From the NCBI RefSeq assembly GCF_035046505.1, contig NC_089829.1:2588001-2652000 (forward strand): a DNA stretch of 64,000 nucleotides, in the 5' to 3' direction. Shown here in pieces: positions 12,101 through 24,100 of the stretch. The notes below the pieces were generated by a model that had not been told where the DNA came from, searched no databases, and saw nothing but the letters and a program-made list of their open reading frames with translations. The position numbers and the translations under genes were made by a program. Each line of letters opens with the position of its first letter. Positions within the stretch are counted from its first letter, which is position 1. This DNA is from Tiliqua scincoides. Its lineage: Eukaryota; Chordata; Lepidosauria; Squamata; Scincidae.

Positions 12101-15100
12101 CACCATCTATAGTGAGTTCTTAATTCCCTTGGTTCTTATACATTTATGGGCATCCTCTCAAATTTTTTTCCTGCTTTTTTTTGGGGGGGGGCTAAATGCA
12201 TTATATAGGCTTCCTTCTGTCTCCCCTAAACCCTACCTTATAGGTCAGATTCTCTGTGGCTCTTTACTTTCACTCTCCTGGGCACCTCACACAGCAGCGG
12301 CATTTTTCAAAGGACTCCGGTGGGGAGGCTCTTCCTCACCTGCCTCCCCACCCATCGCACATCCCTGGTATTTTCTGCCTTTTTCATCTTATGGCACACT
12401 GTCACGGTGCTAAAATTGTCAAGGCATATCATTTTTTGGACAATTGACAAGGCACTCGACACTGCCGTCTGGGGACTCACATCCCCCAATGGCCCTATTA
12501 ATAAATGACTCCTCCCCTAAACTCCTACAGCACACCTGCGAACCATTCACAGCACACCAGTGTTGAAAAGCAGCACAGTGGTTGAAAATTGCTGCCCACT
12601 GGGTTCCTTCACTGTTAACTGTGGCCCATTGTGGATTGTAAATCTGCAGACAAAATAACTAGAGATGGCAATGGAGCCTTTTGAACTTTGCCTGAGAATG
12701 CAAGCTGGTGATTAGGAATGGCAGCATACAGAATTATGGGACAAGCAGCCTTCAGCCTCAGTGTCCAGCTAAGATGTCTGAATCTAGACAAACCAAGTGG
12801 AAGTTCAGTTTGGACAAAAATGGTTGGCAACCTTCAGTCTCGAAAGACTATGGTATAAGCCTACAGCACCCGGTATTCCCAGGCGGTCTCCCATCCAAGT
12901 ACTAACCAGGCCTGACCCTGCTTAGCTTCCACGATCAGATGAGATCAGGTATGTGCAGGGTAACAATTGGACAAAGCTGGTCCAAGGAGTTAAGTCAGAT
13001 AGAGGTTAAAAGAGAAGATGTTTCAGACCTCATTGATAAATTAAAGATCAATAAGTCACCGGGCCCTGATGGCATCCACCCAAGAATTATTAAGGAGTTG
13101 AAGAATGAATTTGCAGATCTCTTGACTAAGATATGCAACTTGTCCCTCAAAATGGCCACGGTGCCAGAAGATTGGAGGATAGCAAATGTCACGCCGATCT
13201 TTAAAAAGGGAAAGTGGGGGACCCGGGAAACTATAGGCCGGTCAGCCTAACATCTATAGCGGGTAAGATGGTGGAATGCCTCATCAAAGATAGGATCTCA
13301 AAACACATAGATGAACAGGCCTTGCTGAGGGAGAGTCAGCATGGCTTCTGTAAGGGTAAGTCTTGCCTCACGAACCTTATAGAATTCTTTGAAAAGGTCA
13401 ACAGGTATGTGGATGCGGGAGAAACCGTGGACATTATATATCTGGACTTTCAGAAGGCGTTCGACATGGTCCCTCACCAAAGGCTACTGAAAAAACTCCA
13501 CAGTCAGGGAATTAGAGGACAGGTCCTCTCATGGACTGAGAACTGGTTGAAGGCCAGGAAACAGAGAGTGGGTGTCAATGGGCAATTTTCACAATGGAGA
13601 GAAGTGAAAAGCGGTGTGCCCCAAGGATCTGTCCTGGGACCGGTGCTTTTCAACCTCTTCATAAATGACCAACAATACGGCTGGAACCAACCGTATTGGC
13701 CTCTGCCTTTCCATTGGACCATTTCAGCAACATGGAGAGGGGGGATTTGCTGCATGGGTAACAGCCTATCCTCCATACCTACTTTACCCAGGCTTCACGC
13801 GCTGGAGAGGACACTCTGTTCCAGAACCACCATTCAGAGCGTGACACCATAGTCTTCCGAGACTGAAGGATGCCAACAAAAAAAAACATAAATGACCTGG
13901 AGACAGGGTTGAGCAGTGAGGTTGCAAAGTTTGCAGACGACACCAAACTTTTCCGAGTGGTGAAGACCAGAAGTGATTGTGAGGAGCTCCAGAAGGATCT
14001 CTCCAGACTGGCAGAATGGGCAGCAAAATGGCAGATGCGCTTCAATGTCAGTAAGTGTAAAGTCATGCATATTGGGGCAAAGAATCACAACTTTAGATGT
14101 AGGCTGATGGGTTCTGAGCTGTCTGTGACAGATCAGGAGAGAGATCTTGGGGTGGTGGTGGACAGGTCGATGAAAGTGTCGACCCAATGTGTGGGCGGCC
14201 ATAAAGAAGGCCAATTCTATGCTTGGGATCATTAGGAAAGGTATTGAGAACAAAATGGCTAATATTATAATGCCGTTGTACAAATCTATGGTAAGGCCAC
14301 ACCTGGAGTATTGTGTCCAGTTCTGGTCGCCGCATCTCAAAAAAGACATAGTGGAAATGGAAAAGGTGCAAAAGAGAGCGACTAAGATGATTACAGGGCT
14401 GGGGCACCTTCCTTATGAGGAAAGGCTACGGCGTTTGGGCCTCTTCAGCCTAGAAAAGAGACGCCTGAGGGGGGACATGATTGAGACATACAAAATTATG
14501 CAGGGGATGGACAGAGTGGATAGTGAGATGCTCTTTACACTCTCACATAACACCAGAACCAGGGGACATCCACCAAAATTGAGTGTTGGGAGAGTTAGAA
14601 CAGAGAAAAGAAAATATTACTTTACTCAGCGTGTGGTTGGTCTGTGGAACTCCTTGCCACAGGATGTGGTGCTGGCGTCTAGCCTAGACGCCTTTAAAAG
14701 GGGATTGGACAAGTTTCTGGAGGAAAAATCCATTACGGGGTACAAACCATGATGTACAACCTCCTGATTTTAGAAATGGGTTATGTCAGAAGGGTTATGT
14801 CAGAAATGGGTTATGCAAGGGAGGGCACCAGGATGAGGTCTCTTGTTATCTGGTGTGCTCCCTGGGCGTTTGTTGGGCCGCTGTGAGATACAGGAAGCTG
14901 GACTAGATGGGCCTATGGCCTGATCCAGTGGGGCTCTTCTTATGTTCTTAAACTACAATTCCCAGGAGGCCTTGCAGGTCTCTTATTATCTGGTGTGCTC
15001 CCTGGGGCATTTGGTGGGCCGCTGTGAGATACAGGAAGCTGGACTAGATGGGCCTATGGCCTGATCCAGTGGGGCTTTTCTTATGTTCTTATGGTCATGA

Positions 15101-18100
15101 TGGCTGAAGAGACTTGAAAGAGGTGAAGATTTTGCTCAGTTGTAGAGCGGAAGAATCCAGGCTCCGCTGAACACAGAGTAAGCACTTAGGCTTGTGACAT
15201 TTGACCTAATTGGTGTGTTAAGCAGTGGCCACAAATGTCTGTCAGCTCTGTTTGATAAAGTTTTAATTATTTCCTCCTTCCGAGTTGTTGTCAGTTCACT
15301 AGTGTAGGAGGGGCGGCTCCTTTGTCTTCACCTCCAGGTCCATTCATGTTACCTCAGTTCCTAACCCAGTTTAAAGACACAGAGTGACATTTGATTGGCC
15401 TGACAAACATTCTCTCTACCATTGGGAGGAGGAGGAAAATAGTAACACATGACGTCTACCACTGAAATCTCCGCCTGCAACTTGTAGAGATGGGCTGTGA
15501 GCTGGACTGCAGTATATCCAAGGTGCATCTAGAAGAAAGAAGGGAAGGAGAGAAAGGAGGTAGGGAGAAAGATCTTTCAAAATGGCTGGTGGGGTGCTTG
15601 TGATTCATCTCATGTAAAGGGTTGAGCATCAAATTGTCAGGGGAACAAGAATGTTTGGCCCAGCAACCGACTGGATTAGCAGTTGGAGTGCTGTGAGGCT
15701 GCAAGTGCCCTAGCACAGAAGTGCTTGCAGCATCACCCAGGTAGGGTGGTGAGTGAGGATTCCTTGAAGGCCCCTTCTCATTCTACAATCCTGTGATTCC
15801 GTAATAGCTGGATAGCTGGATTCCCCTTTTCGCTCCCACCCAGCCCCTCCTGCTTCAACTACAGTGTGTAGAGTAGCTCATTCTCTTCCTCCCACTGTGA
15901 TATGTTCTTCAGTGGCCTCTAAGACAAGTGGGATCTCCAACCAGCAGTCCCATAACAGCTCCCTGGAAAGCTGGACTGAGAAGACTACAGGCAACACCAC
16001 AGCTGACTGCCTGAGAAACCAAAAAGAGTACCATCGCTGTTTAAGAGGCGTTTCTGATTTCACAGATGGAAACATTACCTCACTACATGGTGAGTAAACT
16101 CTTCCCAGCTGCTGAAATAGTTTGCTGAAGACTGGATAGAATCACAATTTCTTTTCTCCTTAACGATATGAAAGGGATCTGCTGGATGCAAACCCAAGAC
16201 CCATCTAGTTCAGCATCCTGCTTGCCACAATGGCCTGCCATATGCTTATGGGAATCCTACATACAGAAAAAAGGGCCCGCCACCCCAGTTGTCTCCTAGC
16301 AACTGGTATTAAATGGTAGTCTTCTGCATATGGGGGCTCTATATACAGCAAGTCCTCACTTAGTCATTGATAGGGTCTTGAAAACTGCAACTTTAAGCGA
16401 AATGGCTTATGTTTGTAGTACAGAAACCAGTTTTACCGTAGACTATTTGGTATATGTAAACATAAGTTGCCTTCCTCCAGCATATTTCTGGTCATGAAAA
16501 GTTACCAAATTTCTAAATAGAGATCCCAAAGACTTCTAATTTTAAACATTTAAATAAATGTGAGTTTGGGGGGCGGGAGGAAACCCATGCAGTCATGGGG
16601 AGAATTTGCAACTCCACATCGAGAGTGGCCCCAGCTGGGAATCAACTAAGTGAGAACTTGCTGCATAGCCAATGGTAATGGCTAGTTCTCAGATGCCCTT
16701 TTAAAGCCACCTAAGCCGGCTGCAGTTACCAGTCTGAAGGCAACACATTCCAAATGTTGGTTTTTGTTTCTTTTAGCACATAACTATCTCTGTGTGTCCT
16801 GAGTCATGTAGTGCTGTCCTGAGCACTGTTGCATGGTGGTGAACAATGTTATCGCACCTTCTCCATTGAGCCCAGATGCACCCCATTTTGTCCTTGCAGT
16901 TTCCCAGAGAGGGGGTGAGGGTGGAGACTTGGCAGAGGGTGAAAGCACAGAAAAGCATCTTCCTGCTTTCCACAGCTCAGCATTGGGAGAGGCCCTTCTC
17001 CAAAACCTGGCAAATCACACCATGAAGTTTAAAAGTCTTTGCCAGGTTGAAAACTTGGTGGTCCCTTGTCACCGAACTGGTCCAGGACTGAGAAGTGCTC
17101 TATTTTGTCCAGCAGAGAGAGGGTAAAGATGAAGTGGAAGTGGATGGGCTTGTGATGGGATGGAAGAGACTATCCTAATGTGGAGGAATCCTTTTCTTTC
17201 TCATCTCATAGGGACCTTTGTTTGTGCACATTGCCCACGCACTGAGAGAGAAGAGCCCATATATTTTGTTGCTGGACAGAAAGTAACATGGTCTGAAGCC
17301 AATAAGTTTTGTAGAGACAAGAAAGGGAAGTTGTTCACACTCAAGAACGAGACAATACTGGTAAGAAACGCAGTAGGATAATTGCAAAATTCGTGTCTGG
17401 AATATGGGTTGATGCAGATTCTTCAGATGGGACATTAAGCATTAAGGAAGAAGGTGTGTTACTCCTTCAGACACTTTTCCCCCTAAATTCTACAGAGGAT
17501 TGATTACCCCACACTTTGTTTTATTCCCCGCAGAAGCTGAAGGGGAGGATTTCATTTTTTTCAGAAGGGCACTATGAGCAGCATCATGGCTGTTAATTTG
17601 GGAAGGGCAGGCACACCTACAATTCCCCCATTCCACATGTATAATCAGGGCTGGCCAACCCTGCAGCCAGTAGAGGTCGCTGCATGGCTTTAGACTGCAA
17701 GGGAAGGAGGGAGGTAGTGGCAAAATCTGGGTGCTTTTCACCCTCAGTCTGCAGTGCTCAGAGAAGGAGCTGCTTCACATGGGATTAAGCACAAAGCAGC
17801 TTCTGCTTCGCACTCTAAACAGATCATTCCCCTGAAGACTTCCAGGTTTCAGGCAGCAGGCAAGGAGCACAGTAAGGGTTTGGGGTATTCTTAAGGTGTC
17901 ATGGCAGACCTGCATCAGCATTATTTGTGTGTGATAATCTGGCTTCAGCTGGATCAGGGCACTTTCCCCCTTAATTTATCCTGAGGTTTGTGGGGCATAC
18001 AGTGGTAGCGAGTACATCTGGGGGTTAAAGATCCTGGGGAAGACCCATGAATGACAGTTCTGGAATGCAATTTATTTGGCAGGAAGCTATCCCGCCCTTC

Positions 18101-21100
18101 ATCCTACCCAACTTTTCCTATTGGTTTGCGGCTAGCTGTGTGCCTTCAGGAACCTGCAGTGGGACAGATGGTTCGCCATTCGATCCAACCCTGTGAGTGT
18201 GTTCCTGTGTTCTCTGTTTTATAACTGCCTGAGAGAGAGAGAGTACTTAGAAAAATGTCCTAATCCCTTGGCATTATTGGTCTTCTGGTTGTCCTCTTTG
18301 CTTCATGGTTCAGTACTCAAAGAATTGGCCAATCCTCTCCCATACATAAACGTAATGAGAGTGAGCTGGGCTTCACATACACTCACCATGGATTTAAACT
18401 TTACATTTGTGGCACCCCATAGTGATGTCTGTACTTTCATTGTATTGTTTAGGAGAGTTCCTTGCCAAACTCACTCGATGTGTGTCATTGATAGCAAGAG
18501 AGTTTTTGGTGAAGAGTCCATGTATCTAACTTGAGGGAGTGGATTTTATATTTGGGTCTCCATTCCAGAAAGCTGCTGCTGTGGCTGACATCTGCAGTGA
18601 AATTTCAGTAGAATCCACACGTGATTAAAATACTCAACCAAGCAACCAAATATCAACTGCCCCCTGCCCTTCTTTCAGCACTGTCTCATTGGAGATCATG
18701 TCTGGCCACAGAAAACCTCTTTTAATCCATGATGGGTTGCCTCTGTCACGTGCTCAGGTCCTGGCTTGATGCAGCCACCCATTGTGACTGGAACATCCAT
18801 TGTGTGAATTCACCCTGCATTTGGGGTTTTCAAAAGGCCTAGTCCCCTCTAAAAGGGCAGGCAATTGCCATAGGACTGGTTCTTCCTTCATTCTTACCAT
18901 CTGATTTAACTTCATTTAAAATATTTTATATACCACTATAAAAGGAGAAAACATTTATGGAGCATTTTTCCATTGCAAAACAAAAGGGAGGATGATTCCT
19001 TGCCTGAAAGTGGCTTATAGCTAGAGGTGGGTTTTTCATTGATAATGAAATAAAAACACCGCTTTCTGCACTTCTCAGTTTTGTAAAAAAGCAAAAGCAA
19101 TCAAAATCTGTGAAAAAATAAAACCATTCTCTAACATCTCTCCATGCATGTGGTTGCAACTACTGACACTACACCAGCTATGTCTCCTATGTAGTACACT
19201 TTTAAAGGAATTATAAATTATATTGTATAAATTCATTTATTATAATTTATAAATATTATATATAATATAATTTATAAATTATGTTTATATAACTTATAAT
19301 ATAGATTATATAATAGTATACATTATATAACATATTATAAGTTATAATAATTTTTATAAAAATACATCCTTGGACGAAAAACATATAACAGTGGTTTCTG
19401 CATTACTAACTTTGGAAAACACAGAAGTCAACAAAAAAAGAACCATTTTCACCCACCTCTACTTATAGGGCATGCCTGTATTTCTCTTTAAGCTATATCT
19501 GCTGGAATTCTGTTCTGTAACTCCCCGCAGTTAAGTGAAACCATGGATACGGGGTGAACATTCCCCACCCTCTGGAGCCAAGGGGGAGCAGAGTCTCTGG
19601 AGCAGAGTCCTACTCGTGAGTAAGAGCCCAAGGGTCAGGCATTTAAATCAAAGTTGAAAGTTAGCTGCACCTAAGGTAGCACCTAATCGAAGGAAGGGAG
19701 GAAGATAATGTGAAAAGCAGGTTTTTCTACTTGTTTAAATTAAACCTATACTTAACCCAGGTTAAACTTAATCTAAGTTAGAACATAACCTAAACAGGTC
19801 AGTAAATTGGGACACAGGATCTAGAGAGCAATAAATAATTAAACAAACCCAAATAAAAACTAGCTTGAGGTTACAAAAACAGTCCAGCCTAAGAGAACAG
19901 AACTAGGAGGGAAAGAACCTAGGAAGGGCCAATTCCCAACCCATTAAGAGCCCCATTAGGCTAATCCAAGCAGTCCATTCAGGAGCCTGCAGAGTAGGTC
20001 ACACCCATCAGCAGCCATTTGCCTTCCTGAGCTTTTGTAAACTCACCTGGGAAGGCCAGCCCCCTTTCAATCAGGAAGGAAGGAGGGAGGGGGAGCCAGC
20101 CAGGAGTATAAAGCTAGGCCGGCCATCGCGTGAGGCTCTCTGCAGACGCGTGTGGCCTCTGGGAACCAAGTGCCTCGGGAACTAAGTGCCAGGTAAGGCA
20201 CGAGAGTTTAGCATCTGGGCGAGGAGGCCAGGGCCCCATACACTGCCCTTCCTCTTCCCTTGAGAAAAGGGCTGCTATCCAGTGTAAAGTTTTTAAAAGG
20301 ACCCCTAAATAAAACAACAACAACAACAACAACAAAGCTATTCAGTCAGACAGCCAGCAGGAGGGTGGAGGCTATCCAGTGTTCTGCATCGAGTGCCACA
20401 TGTATGATTATATGCCTCTGGGGCATAAGTCATGGGTGTGTCCTCGGTGCAAGGAGCTCCAGGGTCTCAGGGAACGCGTCCGCTCCCTTGAAGCCTTGGT
20501 GGCCGACCTGGAGAAGCGCAGGCAGGCAGAGGAGGACCGTGGGGAGACTTCCGGGGACGATCAGGCTTCGTCCCAACCTCAGGCGTGCAGCTCCTCGGCT
20601 GCCCGGGTGGGAAGTCTCAGGACTGGAGGACGTCATCCTGGAGAGGAGGGAAACGATCCCCTAGGGGGGACCCCTTCTCCAGGGGATGGGCCCGTATCCG
20701 AGCGCACTCGGGATACTCCTCGGTGGGAGGGGGGTCGGGGGCTTCTTGTAGTGGGGGATTCAATTATTAGAAACATAGGGAGGGGGGGTTGCGACGGATG
20801 TGAGGACCGCATGGTGACTTGCCTGCCTGGTGCAAAGGTTACGGACATCACTTCTCGTATAGACAGGCTAGTAGACAGTGCTGGGGGAGAGGTAGCGGCT
20901 GTGGTGCATGTCGGCACCAACAACGTGGGCAAGTGTAGCTGGGAGGTCCTGGAGTTCAAATTTAGGCTTTTAGGCAGGAAGCTGAAAGCCAGGACCTCAA
21001 AGGTAGCGTTCTCTGAAGTGCTACCTGTTCCACACGCAGGGCCAGCTAGGCAGGCGGAGATAAGGGGTCTCAATGTGTGGATGAGACAGTGGTGTAGGGA

Positions 21101-24100
21101 GGAGGGGTTTAGATTCGTTAGGCACTGGGGAACTTTTTGGGACAAGTGGGGCCTGTACAAGAGGGACGGGCTCCATTTGAACCAGAATGGAACCAGACTG
21201 CTGGCGCATAACATTAAAAAGGTGGCAGAGCAGCTTTTAAACTGATCCCTGGGGGAAGGCCGACAGGAGCCGAGGGGCATCCAGTTTGGGACTCCTCATC
21301 CCTATGGGATGAGGATGGGGAGGTTAGAGAACAACAAGACAAAGGCAGAGTAGGAGAAGAAATTGGGAAAGGTAGGGTGATGGGATGTGATAAATGGTTT
21401 GGCACAATGAGAGGATGCGTGGACAAAGGAGCGAATAAGCAGCCCATCCTTGGGCATTCCGTGTATAAATACTTTTATGCGAATGCCCAAAGTCTACGAG
21501 CAAAGGTGGGAGAACTGGAATGTCTGGTGACAAGGGAAAATATTGACATAGTGGGCATAACGGAAACCTGGTGGAATGCGGAGAATCAGTGGGATACCGC
21601 AATCCCGGGCTATAAACTCTACAGGAGGGACAGGCAGGGGCGTGTTGGAGGTGGGGTGGCCGTTTATGTTAAGGAAGGGATAGAATCCAGCAAAGTAGAG
21701 ATTGAAGGTGGGTCCGACTCCACCGTAGAATCTCTGTGGGTTAAATTACCAGGCTTGTGCAGCGATGTAATACTGGGGGCGTGCTATCGTCCTCCAGACC
21801 AGAAATCGGATGGGGACCTTGAAATGAGGAAACAGATCAGGGAGGTGACAAGGAGGGACAGGGTTGTAATCATGCGGGACTTCAATTATCCTCATATTGA
21901 CTGGGTCAATTTGTGTTCTGGTCACGATAAGGAAACCGGATTTCTTGACGTGCTAAATGACTGTGGCTTAGATCAGCTAGTCACGGAGCCCACCAGAGGA
22001 CAGGTGACTCTGGATTTAATATTGTGCGGTACGCAGGACCTGGTTAGAGATGTAAACGTTACTGAGCCATTGGGGAACAGTGATCATGCTGCAATCCGTT
22101 TTGATGTGCATGTTGGGGGAAGAATACCAGGCAAATCTCTAACAAAAACCCTTGACTTCCGACGGGCGGACTTCCCTCAAATTAGGAGGCTGGTTAGAAG
22201 GAGGTTGAAAGGGAGGGTAAAAAGAGTCCAATCTCTCCAGAGTGCATGCAGGCTGCTTAAAACAACAGTAATAGAGGCCCAGCAGAGGTGTATACAGCAA
22301 AGAAAGAAGGGTTCCACTAAATCCAGGAGGGTGCCCACATGGCTAACCAACCAAGTTAGAGAGGCTGTGAAGGGCAAGGAAGCTTCCTTCCGTAAATGGA
22401 AGTCTTGCCCTAATGAGGAGAATAAAAAGGAACATAAACTGTGGCAAAAGAAATGTAAGAAGGTGATACGGGAGGCCAAGCGAGACTATGAGGAACGCAT
22501 GGCCAGCAACATTAAGGGGAATAATAAAAGCTTCTTCAAATATGTTAGAAGCAGAAAACCCGCCAGAGAAGTGGTTGGCCCTCTGGATGGTGAGGGAGGA
22601 AAAGGGGAGATAAAAGGAGACTTAGAGATGGCAGAGAAATTAAATGAGTTCTTTGCATCTGTCTTCACAGCAGAAGACCTCGGGCAGATACCGCTGCCCG
22701 AACGGCCCCTCCTGACCGAGGAGTTAAGTCAGATAGAGGTTAAAAGAGAAGATGTTTCAGACCTCATTGATAAATTAAAGATCAATAAGTCACCGGGCCC
22801 TGATGGCATCCACCCAAGGGTTATTAAGGAATTGAAGAATGAAGTTGCAGATCTCTTGACCAAGGTATGCAACTTGTCCCTCAAAACGGCCATGGTGCCA
22901 GAAGATTGGAGGATAGCAAATGTCACGCCTATTTTTAAAAAGGGAAAGAGGGGGGACCCGGGAAACTATAGGCCGGTCAGCCTAACATCCATACCGGGTA
23001 AGATGGTGGAATGCCTCATCAAAGATAGGATCTCAAAACACATAGACGAACAGGCCTTGCTGAGGGAGAGTCAGCATGCCTTCTGTAAGGGTAAGTCTTG
23101 CCTCACGAACCTTATAGAATTCTTTGAAAAGGTCAACAGGCATGTGGATGCGGGAGAACCCGTGGACATTATATATCTGGACTTTCAGAAGGCGTTTGAC
23201 ACGGTCCCTCACCAAAGGCTACTGAAAAAACTCCACAGTCAGGGAATTAGAGGACAGGTCCTCTCGTGGATTGCGAACTGGTTGGAGGCCAGGAAGCAGA
23301 GAGTGGGTGTCAATGGGCAATTTTCACAATGGAGAGAAGTGAAAAGCGGTGTGCCCCAAGGATCTGTCCTGGGACCGGTGCTTTTCGACCTCTTCATAAA
23401 TGACCTGGAGACAGGGTTGAGCAGTGAAGTGGCTAAGTTTGCAGATGACACCAAACTTTTCCGAGTGGTAAAGACCAGAAGTGATTGTGAGGAGCTCCAG
23501 AAGGATCTCTCCAGACTGGCAGAATGGGCAGCAAAATGGCAGATGCGCTTCAATGTCAGTAAGTGTAAAGTCATGCACATTGGGGCAAAAAATCAAAACT
23601 TTAGATATAGGCTGATGGGTTCTGAGCTGTCTGTGACAGATCAGGAGAGAGATCTTGGGGTGGTGCTGGACAGGTCGATGAAAGTGTGGACCCAATGTGC
23701 GGCGGCAGTGAAGAAGGCCAATTCTATGCTTGGGATCATTAGGAAGGGTATTGAGAACAAAACGGCTAGTATTATAATGCCGTTGTACGAATCTATGGTA
23801 AGGCTACACCTGGAGTATTGTGTCCAGTTCTGGTTGCCGCATCTCAAAAAAGACATAGTGGAAATGGAAAAGGTGCAAAAGAGAGCGACTAAGATGATTA
23901 CGGGGCTGGGGCACCTTCCTTATGAGGAAAGGCTACGGCGTTTGGGCCTCTTCAGCCTAGAAAAGAGACACCTGAGGGGGAACATGATTGAGACATACAA
24001 AATTATGCAGGGGATGGACAGAGTGGATAGGGAGATGCTCTTTACACTCTCACATAATACCAGAACCAGGGGACATCCACTAAAATTGAGTGTTAGGCGG

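Noticed and set aside
12857-12963. Functional 5S rRNA gene on the minus strand
   Set aside because: It is truncated at its start, carries substitutions and is fused to a SINE tail.
17361-17470. Frame reading [17 protein letters not shown] just after gene 1 exon 4, resembling a lectin middle exon
   Set aside because: It is in another frame directly after a good donor, has no acceptor and no room for an intron. The exon at 18083-18192 fits in phase and motif.
19200-19370. AT-rich palindromic block as a replication origin or matrix attachment site
   Set aside because: It is the core of a hAT MITE. There is no independent support for an origin.
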